Below are positions 16,163-25,094 of a stretch of DNA of 40,323 nt, piece by piece. How positions within the stretch are numbered: the first letter of the stretch is position 1; every line of letters starts with the position of its first letter. The notes beneath the pieces were generated by a model. That model was not told the DNA's origin and made no database searches. It saw nothing but the letters and a program-made list of their open reading frames with translations. The translations under genes and the position numbers were made by a program. Origin of the DNA: Bacteroidia bacterium (GTDB lineage Bacteria; Bacteroidota; Bacteroidia; M30B66); assembly GCA_019695235.1 (NCBI GenBank), contig JAIBAI010000026.1:1-40323 (forward strand), read 5' to 3'.

Positions 16163-16723
16163 ATGGCAACCACACAGGATGTAAACATAGGCACATTTAT
16201 CAGGTTCAATGGTGATTTGTGTGTTATTATTGAATGGCAACACCGTACACCAGGAAACTTACGTGCATTTTATCAGGCCAAGATGCGTAACATAAAAAAT
16301 GGCAAACTGGCTGAGAATCGTTTTCGTTCGGGGGAAGAGATTGAAGTAGTACGGGTTGAAATGAAACCACTTCAATACCTGTATAAAGATGGCAATAACC
16401 TGGTGTGCATGGATAATGAAACCTTCGAGCAGATTTACATTGAAGAAAGCTATTTTGGTGAAGGGGTAAAATTTATGAAGGAGAACATGGAGGTGAATGC
16501 TGCATTTGAAGGTGACACCGTCATCTATGCTGAGCCCCCAAAGACAGTTGAGTTGGAAATTACCTATACCGAACCGGGGATCAGAGGTGATACAGCAACG
16601 AAAACCCTTAAACCTGCTACCGTTGAAACAGGCGCCACTGTGTCAATTCCTTTGTTTCTCAATGTAGGAGAGCGCATAAAAATTGATACCCGCACCGGCG
16701 AATACATGGAACGGGTTAAATAA
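16163..16723 (+). CDS. efp: Translation elongation factor P with unusual tip loop
   Basis: 186 residues with the three-domain EF-P layout: KOW-like domain I, then two OB domains ending ETGATVSIPLFLNVGERIKIDTRTGEYMERVK-type sequence. EF-P binds stalled ribosomes between the P and E sites and helps form bonds in polyproline stretches. The tip loop normally reads PGKG.AF, with a modified Lys (E. coli Lys34) or Arg in other clades. Here it reads TPGNLRAF, so Asn32 aligns with Lys34 and Arg34 lies two residues later. How or whether it is modified is unknown. The 3' end overlaps birA on the other strand by 8 bp. Confidence 0.95.
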   Translation: MATTQDVNIGTFIRFNGDLCVIIEWQHRTPGNLRAFYQAKMRNIKNGKLAENRFRSGEEIEVVRVEMKPLQYLYKDGNNLVCMDNETFEQIYIEESYFGEGVKFMKENMEVNAAFEGDTVIYAEPPKTVELEITYTEPGIRGDTATKTLKPATVETGATVSIPLFLNVGERIKIDTRTGEYMERVK

Positions 16724-17459
16724 GCCAGGCTATATCACCGGTTTGGTAGTATTTAAGACCAGTATCTTCTAATACTACAAGCCGTCCATGCCTGTCGGTT
16801 TCAAGCACCTTGCCACTCTTCTGTTGTGCCTGGTGTATGAAATTGATTACTTCATTTTTCTTCCATAAGCTCGCATTAAATAACTGGTCAACCTTATCGT
16901 AGTGCCTGGCTTTAAGCATCAGGTAGGCTGATTCGATGTGGCTACATATAGCGCTTAGAACCAGCTCTGCATCTATCTCAGTTTGAAGAAGTATTTTCAG
17001 GGATGTTGGCATGGGTTTTAATTCACCGAAATCTTCCTGATTCAGGTTAAGTCCGACACCTGCCACAAAACTGACAATATGGCTTGAATACCATTGAGCT
17101 TCCGACAGAATACCTGCCAGTTTTTTGTTGTTGGCATAAATATCATTTGGCCATTTTATTGCCCATTTGATGCTGGGGAAAAGTTCATTCAAAGCCGACC
17201 AGGTGCCCCAAGCAATGGCTTTGTTCAAGCTGAATTGTCGCTGATTTTCAAGGAATACAGGCTTAAGCACAATACTAAAGAGCAAATTTTTACCCGCCTG
17301 GCTGTTCCAGGTCTTGCCCCTTTGCCCCCTTCCTCCGGTTTGAAAGTCAGCTGTTATCAGACTACCTTCCGGGAGTTCAGGATGTTTCAGGGCATAATTG
17401 TTGGTAGAGTCGGTTACCTGGAGACTAATTCTGTTTCTACCTATGAATAAAGTGTTCAT
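16716..17459 (-). CDS. birA: Biotin--[acetyl-CoA-carboxylase] ligase
   Basis: 247 residues, catalytic domain only with no N-terminal helix-turn-helix, so it is the mono-functional ligase rather than a repressor. The biotinyl-AMP-forming loop GGRGQRGKTW is present, followed by LLFSIVLKP, IKWPNDIYANNKKLAGIL and FVAGVGLNLNQ. It activates biotin with ATP and attaches it to carrier Lys residues in the cytosol. The 3' end overlaps efp by 8 bp (16716-16723), and the 5' end is divergent from rsfS, 43 bp apart. Confidence 0.95.
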   Translation of the reverse strand: MNTLFIGRNRISLQVTDSTNNYALKHPELPEGSLITADFQTGGRGQRGKTWNSQAGKNLLFSIVLKPVFLENQRQFSLNKAIAWGTWSALNELFPSIKWAIKWPNDIYANNKKLAGILSEAQWYSSHIVSFVAGVGLNLNQEDFGELKPMPTSLKILLQTEIDAELVLSAICSHIESAYLMLKARHYDKVDQLFNASLWKKNEVINFIHQAQQKSGKVLETDRHGRLVVLEDTGLKYYQTGDIAWLI

Positions 17460-17474
17460 ACCTGTGGAAATGAC

Positions 17475-17482
17475 TAAATTTG
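17475..17482 (+). promoter_or_regulatory. Candidate -7 element (TAAATTTG) for the rsfS-ftsH-ABC genes
   Basis: Matches TAnnTTTG, 20 nt before the rsfS ATG at 17503, within the short divergent gap with birA. A TTC rather than TTG lies at -33 distance. Confidence 0.33.
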
Positions 17483-17502
17483 CCTCCCCTTAAACAATAT
17501 TA

Positions 17503-17895
17503 ATGAAGAAAAAACCTGGCAAACTTATCCAAAAAGACCCTTCGGAGGAAATGATAGCCGCTATCGTGCATGGAATTGAAGAAAAAAAGGGCAAAGCAAT
17601 TCAGGTTTTTGACCTAAGACAAACACCCAATGCTGTTTGTGCGTTTTTTGTCATTTGCAATGCCGACTCCGGCACCCAGGTTGATGCCATTGCCTATGAG
17701 GTAGAACATCAGGTGAAAATCGCAACCGGGCGTTCACCATGGCACAGTGAGGGGTTCGAAAACAAAGAATGGATATTGGTAGATTATGCCGATATAGTGG
17801 TGCATATCTTCCAGACGCAGGTACGTGAGTTTTATCAAATAGAGAAGCTATGGGCCGACGCAATCATCAGAGAAATTCCTGAAACTGCGGCCTAA
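17503..17895 (+). CDS. rsfS: Ribosome silencing factor RsfS
   Basis: 130 residues of the RsfS/Iojap (DUF143) family: AIVHGIEEKKGKAIQVFDLRQ, FFVICNADSGTQVDAIAYEVE, the WHSEGFENKEWILVDYADIVVHIFQ core and REFYQIEKLW. RsfS binds ribosomal protein L14 (uL14) and blocks subunit joining when nutrients run low. It is followed 58 bp later by ftsH and may share its transcript. ATG at 17503 gives the usual family length plus a short basic N-terminus. Confidence 0.95.
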   Translation: MKKKPGKLIQKDPSEEMIAAIVHGIEEKKGKAIQVFDLRQTPNAVCAFFVICNADSGTQVDAIAYEVEHQVKIATGRSPWHSEGFENKEWILVDYADIVVHIFQTQVREFYQIEKLWADAIIREIPETAA

Positions 17896-17953
17896 AGACA
17901 AACAAAAATGACGGGTAGGCGTTATACCCTGCAAATGAATCAGCACATATAAA

Positions 17954-20077
17954 ATGGCCAATCAAAAAGATCAATATCCAAATAAGTCGAAGAATAGCGG
18001 GAAAAAGATGTTCCCGGGTAATTCCAAATCAAAAATTCCGGGTGGAAGTGGCGGTGCTAACTTCTATTGGCTATATGCAGTAATTGTATTGCTTTTTGTA
18101 GGTAGCTTTTTCTATAATGCGAATGGCCCATCTAAGGAAATCCAGACCGGCAAATTCATTGAAATGTTGCAGGCGGGTGATGTTCAGGAAATCACGGTTA
18201 TCAACAAGGAATTTGCCGAAATTACCATTCGAAAAGAAAGCCTTTCTAAGCCAGAATACCGCGATTTAAAAAGCTCTTCCTCCTTCACTGGGGCCGCCGC
18301 AGGGGCGCATTATATGTATACTATTGGTTCGGTAGAAGAACTGAATAAACTGATTGAAAAAACGCAGGCTAACCTGCCACCCGAAAAGCATATCAATCCC
18401 AACTATCAAACAAGACGTAACTGGGGAGGCGAGGTACTAAACTGGATTATTTTATTTGCTGTAGTGTTCTTCTTCTGGATGTTTTTATTGCGCCGGATGG
18501 GAGGTGGTGGAGGTGGTGGCCAGATTTTTAACATCGGCAAAAGCAGGGCACAATTATTTGACAAAGACACGCATGTATCGGTAACATTTGACAATGTTGC
18601 CGGGCTTGATGAGGCCAAGATTGAAATACGTGAAATCGTAGATTTTCTGAAAAACCCAAAAAAATACACTGTTCTGGGCGGAAAGATTCCACGTGGTGCA
18701 TTGTTGGTTGGCCCTCCCGGAACTGGTAAAACACTGTTGGCCAAGGCCGTAGCAGGCGAAGCCCAGGTACCATTCTTTTCGCTCTCAGGTTCTGATTTTG
18801 TTGAAATGTTCGTAGGTGTAGGAGCCAGCAGGGTTCGTGACTTATTTAAACAGGCAAAAGAAAAGGCGCCATCTATCATTTTTATTGATGAGATTGATGC
18901 TATTGGGCGGGCAAGAGGAAAGAATCCCATGGCCGGAGCAAACGATGAACGCGAAAACACCTTGAATCAGTTGCTAACAGAAATGGATGGCTTTGGCACC
19001 AATAATGGTGTTATCATCCTTGCTGCAACGAACAGAGCCGATATTCTCGACCGTGCTTTGATGCGTCCGGGTCGTTTTGACCGCCAGATATACGTTGAAT
19101 TACCTGATTTGAATGGACGCAAAGAAATCTTTAAGGTTCATTTAAAACCAATTAAAACTGATCAATCGGTTGACATTGACTTCCTGGCCCGCCAAACGCC
19201 CGGTTTCTCAGGAGCTGATATCGCTAATGTTTGCAATGAAGCGGCATTAATTGCTGCCCGTAAAAACAAAGAATTTGTTGGCAAGCAGGATTTTCTCGAC
19301 GCCGTTGACCGTATAATCGGTGGTTTGGAGAAAAAGAACAAAATCATTTCACAGCACGAAAAGAAAGTAATTGCATACCATGAAGCCGGCCATGCTACAG
19401 TTAGCTGGCTTTTAGAACACGCTTCTCCCTTAGTGAAAGTAACCATTGTTCCAAGGGGGCAATCACTGGGCGCAGCCTGGTACCTTCCTGAAGAAAGACA
19501 AATTTCAACTTTTGAACAGATGTTTGATGAGATTTGTGCTGCTTTGGGTGGTCGTGCTGCAGAAGATATTGTATTTGGCAAAGTTTCAACTGGTGCATTG
19601 AGCGACCTTGAGAAGATAACTAAGCAAGCCTATGCAATGGTTTCGATTTATGGCCTGAACAACCGCATTGGTAATATTAGCTTTTACGATTCTTCAGGCC
19701 AGTCAGAATACTCATTTGGCAAGCCTTACAGTGAGCAAACTGCCCAGACTATTGACGAGGAAGTGAAGAAGTTAATTGATTCTGCCTACGAGCATACGCG
19801 CAATATATTGCTTGAGAACAGGGAGAAGCTGAGTGCGCTGGCTGCCAAGTTACTTGAACGTGAAGTTATTTTCAGGGAAGACCTTGAAGAAATTTTTGGA
19901 AAGCGTCCTTTTGAGCGTGACCAGCATGAAGATACTGCCGGTTCAATCTCTGAATCGTACCAGGAAATGACCCTTCAAAGTAACGGTGCGCAGTCCGGAA
20001 TTGAAAATGTAAGCTCAGAAGCAACACCTGCGGAAAACACACCGGTTTCTGAACCACCTGTTAGCGAAGAATCCTGA
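17954..20077 (+). CDS. ftsH: ATP-dependent zinc metalloprotease FtsH
   Basis: 707 residues. Two transmembrane helices (about 36-54 and 156-177) flank a periplasmic domain, followed by a Gly-rich turn. The AAA+ domain has Walker A GPPGTGKT (about 253-260), Walker [12 protein letters not shown] and the second region of homology [18 protein letters not shown]. The zinc protease motif HEAGH is near residue 478. This membrane-bound hexamer unfolds and degrades misfolded membrane proteins and regulatory proteins. The C-terminus has an acidic low-complexity extension of about 60 residues. The ABC transporter gene starts 12 bp after the stop, implying co-transcription. Confidence 0.98.
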   Translation: MANQKDQYPNKSKNSGKKMFPGNSKSKIPGGSGGANFYWLYAVIVLLFVGSFFYNANGPSKEIQTGKFIEMLQAGDVQEITVINKEFAEITIRKESLSKPEYRDLKSSSSFTGAAAGAHYMYTIGSVEELNKLIEKTQANLPPEKHINPNYQTRRNWGGEVLNWIILFAVVFFFWMFLLRRMGGGGGGGQIFNIGKSRAQLFDKDTHVSVTFDNVAGLDEAKIEIREIVDFLKNPKKYTVLGGKIPRGALLVGPPGTGKTLLAKAVAGEAQVPFFSLSGSDFVEMFVGVGASRVRDLFKQAKEKAPSIIFIDEIDAIGRARGKNPMAGANDERENTLNQLLTEMDGFGTNNGVIILAATNRADILDRALMRPGRFDRQIYVELPDLNGRKEIFKVHLKPIKTDQSVDIDFLARQTPGFSGADIANVCNEAALIAARKNKEFVGKQDFLDAVDRIIGGLEKKNKIISQHEKKVIAYHEAGHATVSWLLEHASPLVKVTIVPRGQSLGAAWYLPEERQISTFEQMFDEICAALGGRAAEDIVFGKVSTGALSDLEKITKQAYAMVSIYGLNNRIGNISFYDSSGQSEYSFGKPYSEQTAQTIDEEVKKLIDSAYEHTRNILLENREKLSALAAKLLEREVIFREDLEEIFGKRPFERDQHEDTAGSISESYQEMTLQSNGAQSGIENVSSEATPAENTPVSEPPVSEES

Positions 20078-20089
20078 AATGCTTCTGGT

Positions 20090-21844
20090 ATGAGCGTTTC
20101 GGGTGCTGCCTTTGATTTCACCCTATTAAAAAGGGTACTGCATTATGTAAAACCCTGGAGAAAACTCCTTGTGGGGGCCATTGGTCTGACTATCACAATG
20201 GCCTTTATTTCTCCGATACGGCCACTGCTTATTCAATATGCAGTAGACCATTTCATATTAACTCCTGAGCCAACAAAACTGCTTTGGATTACCCTGTTAA
20301 TGGTTGGCGTTTTGCTAATTGAATCTGCAGGTCAGTTTTTCAGTGCGTACATCACTAATAAGTTAGGCCAGTATGTTATCAGAGATTTGCGCAACGATGT
20401 ATATGGGCATATTTCAAGAATGAAGACTGCCTATTTTGACAAAAGTCCTATTGGTAGTTTAGTGACACGTGTTGTGAGTGATATTGAAACAATTGCCAGC
20501 ATTTTTACAGAGGGAATTGTCATACTTTTTGGCGACATTTTACAATTGCTGGTAGTATTAATTGTGATGTTTGCTATTGACTGGCAGCTTACTTTAATCA
20601 GTATTTCAACAATTCCGTTGTTGCTGATAGCTACCAACATCTTTAAAAACGGCATTAAGTCGGCCTTTCAGGATGTACGCACCCAGGTTGCTCATATCAA
20701 CACCTTTGTTCAGGAGCACATTTCAGGAATGAATGTGGTTCAGATTTTCAACCGTGAAGAAGAAGAGCTAAAGCGTTTCAAAGTCATTAACCGCGCCCAT
20801 ACAAAGGCTCATATTCGTTCGGTGTGGCATTACTCTGTTTTCTTTCCTATCACCGAAATTCTCAGTGCAGTTTCATTAGGATTACTCATCTGGCTTGGGG
20901 CACGCGGCGTAATATCCGGCACATTCACTATTGGCAACCTGGTGGCCTTTACCATGTTTGTAGGCATGCTGTTCAGGCCTATCAGAATGCTGGCCGACCG
21001 CTTTAACACCTTGCAAATGGGCATGGTAAGCTCTGAGAGGGTGTTTCAGGTATTAGACACATTTGAACGCATTGACGATACAGGTAAATTACAGCCAGCA
21101 CAACTGAAAGGCGACATCGAATTCAAAGATGTTTCTATGTGGTATTCGCCGGATGTTAAGGTACTTGATGGCTTGTCGTTTAAGGTTAAGGCAGGAAGTA
21201 CTATTGCCATTGTAGGTGCCACCGGAGCGGGAAAAACAAGCATCATCAACCTTATTAACCGGAGCTATGAATTTCAGCAGGGAGAAATTCTTATTGATGG
21301 GCATCCGATTCGTGACTATCAGATACAATGCCTTCGAAACCATATCGCTATTGTATTGCAGGATGTGTTTTTATTTTCTGATACCATTGCCAATAACATT
21401 TCCCTTGGCGACACACAGATTAGCAGGGAAGCCATTGAAGCAGCAGCTAAAAAGGTAGGTGCTGACGCGTTTATCAAGAAACTCCCAGGTGGCTATGATT
21501 TTAATGTGATGGAGCGTGGAGGTATGCTGAGTGCTGGCCAGCGCCAATTAATAGCATTCATCAGGGCGTATCTGTTTAACCCGGAAATTTTGGTTTTGGA
21601 TGAAGCCACCTCTTCGGTAGATATTGAAACTGAAATGTTAATTCAGGAAGCAATGGATGCGCTTACAAAAAACAGAACAGCAATTATCATCGCTCACCGC
21701 TTATCAACCATTCAAAAAGCAGATCAAATATTTGTAATGGAAAAAGGTCGCTTAATTGAATCAGGAACCCATCAGGAGCTTTTGGCGCTGGAAGGCCAGT
21801 ACAAAAGGCTGTATGAGCTTCAGTTTGGGGCTGAAAGTGCTTAA
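20090..21844 (+). CDS. ABC transporter, fused permease-ATPase (exporter half)
   Basis: 584 residues, the typical half-exporter length. The N-terminal ABC type-1 membrane domain has six predicted helices (about 20-310), and the C-terminal nucleotide-binding domain has Walker A GATGAGKT (about 375-382), Q-loop LQDVFLFSDTI, signature LSAGQRQ and Walker B LVLDEATSSVD with the H-loop AHRLST. The signature has Ala in place of the usual second Gly (LSGGQ). It belongs to the MsbA/MDR-like group; the substrate (lipid, drug or peptide) cannot be read from sequence. It likely works as a homodimer in the inner membrane. It follows ftsH by 12 bp. Confidence 0.93.
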   Translation: MSVSGAAFDFTLLKRVLHYVKPWRKLLVGAIGLTITMAFISPIRPLLIQYAVDHFILTPEPTKLLWITLLMVGVLLIESAGQFFSAYITNKLGQYVIRDLRNDVYGHISRMKTAYFDKSPIGSLVTRVVSDIETIASIFTEGIVILFGDILQLLVVLIVMFAIDWQLTLISISTIPLLLIATNIFKNGIKSAFQDVRTQVAHINTFVQEHISGMNVVQIFNREEEELKRFKVINRAHTKAHIRSVWHYSVFFPITEILSAVSLGLLIWLGARGVISGTFTIGNLVAFTMFVGMLFRPIRMLADRFNTLQMGMVSSERVFQVLDTFERIDDTGKLQPAQLKGDIEFKDVSMWYSPDVKVLDGLSFKVKAGSTIAIVGATGAGKTSIINLINRSYEFQQGEILIDGHPIRDYQIQCLRNHIAIVLQDVFLFSDTIANNISLGDTQISREAIEAAAKKVGADAFIKKLPGGYDFNVMERGGMLSAGQRQLIAFIRAYLFNPEILVLDEATSSVDIETEMLIQEAMDALTKNRTAIIIAHRLSTIQKADQIFVMEKGRLIESGTHQELLALEGQYKRLYELQFGAESA

Positions 21845-21923
21845 TAGTCAATCTAAGCACACAATCATGTAAGGTTTTTGGCGTTTTTCAGTGAACGTCT
21901 GTCCATCTCTTGCGTATCAGGCT

Positions 21924-23126
21924 ATGACAAAAACCAAATTCATGAGCAAGTTCATTACACGAATATTTGTAGTTGAAGACAATGAGTTCTTCGCAACGAT
22001 GATCAAGCAAAAGCTTGAGCTAAACGAACAATGCGAAGTAAGCCTGTTCCATTCAGGAGATGATTTCCGTCGCCAATTACACGAAAACCCCGATATGGTT
22101 GTTTTAGATTACAACCTTCCCAATGCGAATGGAATAGAGCTATTAAAGGAGATAAAGAACTTCAACAACCAAATTAAAACCATTCTGATTTCTGGTCAGG
22201 AGCGCATCGAAGTTGTGCTTGAAGCTTTTGAAAACGGTGCTGAGGAATATATTAAGAAGGACGAAAATGCGCTGGCATTATTGAGTTTAAAAGTTGAGAA
22301 GCATACCGGCGAAGTAAACTTACGTAAAGAAGTAGATACCCTTCGTGACCAAATAATTGATCGCCACCGGTATGATAAAATTATCGGTGAGAGTGCTGAA
22401 ATATTAAAAGTTTTGCGGTTGATACAAAAAGTTGAGAAGACGAATATGCTCGCCTTAATTACCGGAGAGAGCGGAACCGGGAAGGAACTTGTAGCTTCAG
22501 CAATTCACTATAATTCAACGCGGAAAAACAAACCATTTGTTTGCGTAAATGTGGCAGCTATTCCAGAAGATTTGATCGAGAGTGAGTTGTTTGGACATGA
22601 ACGCGGTGCCTTTACCGGAGCCGACTCCAAACGCATTGGAAAATTTGAGGAAGCACATGAAGGCACTATCTTCTTAGATGAAATTGGAGAGATGGATATC
22701 AACCTTCAAACCAAGCTTTTGCGTGTCTTGCAGGAAAGTAAAATTACCCGTTTAGGTTCAAACAGGGAGATTCCGTTGAATGTGCGCGTAATTGCAGCAA
22801 CAAATAAGAATCTTGCTCAAAGGGTAAAAGATGGCAAAATGCGTGAAGACCTTTACTACCGTTTGCAAGGATTTTTAATTCATCTTCCGCCATTACGTGA
22901 ACGTGGCAATGATATTTTGCTATTGGCAAAAAGCATGCTTCGTCAGTTTTGCGAAAGCAACCGGATTCAGGTCAAATCATTTTCTCCTGAAGCCCTGAAA
23001 GACATGATGAAACATCCCTGGAGTGGTAACGTACGCGAATTAAAGGCATTTATTGAACGTGCCGTTTTGATGAGCGATGGGGAGGTAATTCAGGAAGAAG
23101 ACCTGATTTTCTCGCAAGACATCTAA
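21924..23126 (+). CDS. Sigma-54-activator-type response regulator without DNA-binding domain
   Basis: 400 residues from the ATG at 21924. Starts at 21891 (GTG) and 21942 (ATG, six residues shorter) are also in frame, and the receiver begins right after the latter. The receiver domain has the phospho-acceptor Asp62 in VVLDYNLPNANG and a conserved Lys later (EYIKKDE). The AAA+ domain has Walker A GESGTGKE, the sigma-54-contacting loop GAFTGA, FLDEIGEM and the sensor region GNVRELKAFIERA. The protein ends about 20 residues later (EEDLIFSQDI), so the Fis-type helix-turn-helix that NtrC-class activators normally carry is missing. It may activate sigma-54 RNA polymerase from solution. No cognate histidine kinase is adjacent. 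Confidence 0.9.
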   Translation: MTKTKFMSKFITRIFVVEDNEFFATMIKQKLELNEQCEVSLFHSGDDFRRQLHENPDMVVLDYNLPNANGIELLKEIKNFNNQIKTILISGQERIEVVLEAFENGAEEYIKKDENALALLSLKVEKHTGEVNLRKEVDTLRDQIIDRHRYDKIIGESAEILKVLRLIQKVEKTNMLALITGESGTGKELVASAIHYNSTRKNKPFVCVNVAAIPEDLIESELFGHERGAFTGADSKRIGKFEEAHEGTIFLDEIGEMDINLQTKLLRVLQESKITRLGSNREIPLNVRVIAATNKNLAQRVKDGKMREDLYYRLQGFLIHLPPLRERGNDILLLAKSMLRQFCESNRIQVKSFSPEALKDMMKHPWSGNVRELKAFIERAVLMSDGEVIQEEDLIFSQDI

Positions 23127-23148
23127 GCTAAGGCAAACAGATTGCGGC

Positions 23149-23922
23149 TCAGAAGTCGAAATTGAACTGCTCAGAAGAAAGTCGGTCGTAAGTTACCTTA
23201 TCAAACTCGTATAAGAGGGCGCGCTTATGTGGTACGCCCTTTTGTTTTTCCGGCAAGGCTTTCAGAAAACCCTTGTTGAGAATTTTACGACGGAAATTTC
23301 TTTTGTCAAGCGAAGTGCCAAGGATTGTTTCGTACACCCGCTGTAATTGTCCTAATGTAAATTTTTCAGGGAGCAATTCAAAGCCAACAGGTTGCATGCG
23401 TAACTTTATCTTAAGACTTTGCCGGGCTTTATCGAGAATTTGGTTGTGGTCGAAAGCCAGTGCAGGAACTTCAGAGACGGGGCACCAAAATGCTTTTCGG
23501 GCAAAAGATGCAGCAGCAGGTTCTGAGTCAGCGATTTTAACCAAAGAGTAATAGGCAACGGTAATCACACGTGCCGTAGGCAACTCTCTTACGGCATTGA
23601 GCCATTGTGCATCAGAAGAACTTTTCACACGATTGGGGTCACCAAAAGCAAAAAATTGTTCCATGTAGATATTTTCAAGGTTGGTTAATTCCTTCAAAAT
23701 TCTTTTTGCAGAGGTGTCTAAATCCTCATTGTCGTCAACGAGATTTCCGGGTAAAGAAAATTTGCGGCTTTCGTGATCAGTCTTTTGCAGATTGCGCTCG
23801 ATCAGTAAAACTTTTAACTCTCCTTCATCAAAACCAAAAATCACACAGTCAACTGAAACGTGTGGATTCAGCCCTGCTTCTGATGATTTGGGCCTTTGCG
23901 GCCAGCTATGTGAGTGCGCCAT
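23149..23922 (-). CDS. NUDIX-domain winged-helix transcriptional regulator (NrtR/AraR-like)
   Basis: 257 residues. The N-terminal NUDIX fold (about 20-155) keeps VSVDCVIFGFDEGELKVLLIER and LPGNLVDDNEDLDTSAKRILKELT, but the Nudix box lacks the REUxEE signature, so hydrolysis is unlikely and it probably acts as a ligand sensor. The C-terminal domain has FTLGQLQRVYETILG..LDKRNFRRKIL, the winged-helix region of this regulator family. Family members respond to ADP-ribose/NAD metabolites (NrtR) or sugars (AraR of Bacteroides). It is divergent from the pfkA cluster, 174 bp apart, so regulating that cluster and itself is a reasonable inference. Confidence 0.9.
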   Translation of the reverse strand: MAHSHSWPQRPKSSEAGLNPHVSVDCVIFGFDEGELKVLLIERNLQKTDHESRKFSLPGNLVDDNEDLDTSAKRILKELTNLENIYMEQFFAFGDPNRVKSSSDAQWLNAVRELPTARVITVAYYSLVKIADSEPAAASFARKAFWCPVSEVPALAFDHNQILDKARQSLKIKLRMQPVGFELLPEKFTLGQLQRVYETILGTSLDKRNFRRKILNKGFLKALPEKQKGVPHKRALLYEFDKVTYDRLSSEQFNFDF

Positions 23923-24066
23923 GTGTTAGGGCTGTAAAACTAATTTATTTTTTTTCAAATTTCATTATGCATTAACAATTCGTCTAAAAACTTGCTAAAG
24001 ATGCCTTCGTTTGGCGAAAAATAATTTTGCATGTTTGGGCTGAAATAATTCGCCCTTAATTTTCAT

Positions 24067-24083
24067 AGTGTTGTTTTAACACT
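24067..24083. promoter_or_regulatory. 17-bp inverted repeat abutting the pfkA -7 box, candidate operator
   Basis: AGTGTT (24067-24072), 5-nt spacer GTTTT, AACACT (24078-24083): a perfect 6-bp inverted repeat directly followed by the -7 box of pfkA. A repressor bound here would block the promoter. The divergent NrtR/AraR-like protein is the obvious candidate, by position only. Confidence 0.4.
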
Positions 24084-24091
24084 TAACTTTG
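24084..24091 (+). promoter_or_regulatory. -7 element (TAACTTTG) of the pfkA cluster
   Basis: Exact TAnnTTTG match ending 5 nt before the pfkA ATG at 24097. With the usual distance to the transcription start, the mRNA would begin at or within a few bases of the ATG. No clear TTG at -33. Another TAATTTTG at 24022-24029 could act as an upstream alternative. Confidence 0.42.
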
Positions 24092-24096
24092 TCAGT

Positions 24097-25089
24097 ATGA
24101 GTTTTGCATCTTCCCCGCTTGAACGCATTGGTGTATTTACCTCCGGCGGAGACGCCCCAGGAATGAATGCGGCTGTACGGGCGGTTGTACGTACATGTTT
24201 GTATTACCAAAAACAGTCAGTAGGTATTTTCAGGGGGTACGACGGGATGATTGCAGGTGATATCAAAGATTTAAGCAGCCGTTCAGTAAGTAATATCATC
24301 CAAAGGGGTGGTACGATTCTCAAATCTGCGCGAAGCCTTGAATTTAAAACAAAGGAAGGTCGCCGGCAGGCGTATGAAAATCTGAAATCAGCCGGTGTTG
24401 ACGCCCTTGTTGCCATTGGTGGTGACGGCACTTTCAGAGGGGCCACTTTGTTTTCATCAGAATATGACATTCCAGTAGTGGGTATTCCGGGAACCATAGA
24501 CAATGACCTGAATGGTACTGATTATACCATTGGTTACGATACAGCTGTGAATACGGCAGCACAAGCCATAGACAAGGTACGGGATACGGCATCATCACAT
24601 AATCGGCTGTTTTTTATTGAAGTGATGGGTCGCGACTCTGGTCAGATTGCACTTAGGGCTTCCATAGCAGCAGGAGCAGAAGCAACGATGATTCCAGAGC
24701 AACCCATGGATATTGACGAGTTGGTTCGGATTCTTGAATCAGGTGCAGAAAGGAAGAAATCGTCAAGCTTAGTGGTAGTAGCCGAAGGAGGCAAACCCGG
24801 GCGTTCGATTGACATCGCCCGTGAAGTAAATGAGCGGTTTAGTTATTACGACACCAAAGTTACCATACTAGGCCATCTTTTGCGAGGTGGTTCACCTACT
24901 GTGGCCGACCGGGTGCTGGCGAGCCGACTTGGCGTTGCAGCAGTAGAAGGCCTTTTGAATAATATTAGTGGGCAAATGGTAGGTATTGTAAACAATCAGA
25001 TTAAATTTACCCCTTTCGGACAAGCGACAACCCAGCATGACGAACTTGAGAAGGAGATGTTACGCATAGCAACTATTTTGTCGGTCTGA
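24097..25089 (+). CDS. pfkA: ATP-dependent 6-phosphofructokinase
   Basis: 330 residues, matching bacterial PfkA. Key motifs: VFTSGGDAPGMNAAVRA (ATP site), IGGDGTFRGA, PGTIDNDLNGTDYTIGYDTA with the catalytic Asp, and EVMGRDSG. The Gly in GGDG and the Gly before TIDND are the residues of ATP-dependent enzymes; pyrophosphate-dependent ones carry Asp and Lys there. It phosphorylates fructose 6-phosphate to fructose 1,6-bisphosphate in glycolysis. It is the first gene of a cluster whose next start is only 5 bp after its stop. Confidence 0.97.
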   Translation: MSFASSPLERIGVFTSGGDAPGMNAAVRAVVRTCLYYQKQSVGIFRGYDGMIAGDIKDLSSRSVSNIIQRGGTILKSARSLEFKTKEGRRQAYENLKSAGVDALVAIGGDGTFRGATLFSSEYDIPVVGIPGTIDNDLNGTDYTIGYDTAVNTAAQAIDKVRDTASSHNRLFFIEVMGRDSGQIALRASIAAGAEATMIPEQPMDIDELVRILESGAERKKSSSLVVVAEGGKPGRSIDIAREVNERFSYYDTKVTILGHLLRGGSPTVADRVLASRLGVAAVEGLLNNISGQMVGIVNNQIKFTPFGQATTQHDELEKEMLRIATILSV

Positions 25090-25094
25090 TCAAT

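Noticed and set aside
18406-18960. 184-codon minus-strand open frame opposite ftsH
   Set aside because: It is the complement of the conserved AAA+ region, contains low-complexity Pro runs made by Gly codons on the other strand, and shows no domain.
24038-24056. GGGC...GCCC arms in the pfkA upstream region
   Set aside because: Only 4 bp arms with an 11-nt gap; expected by chance and weaker than the adjacent 17-bp inverted repeat.
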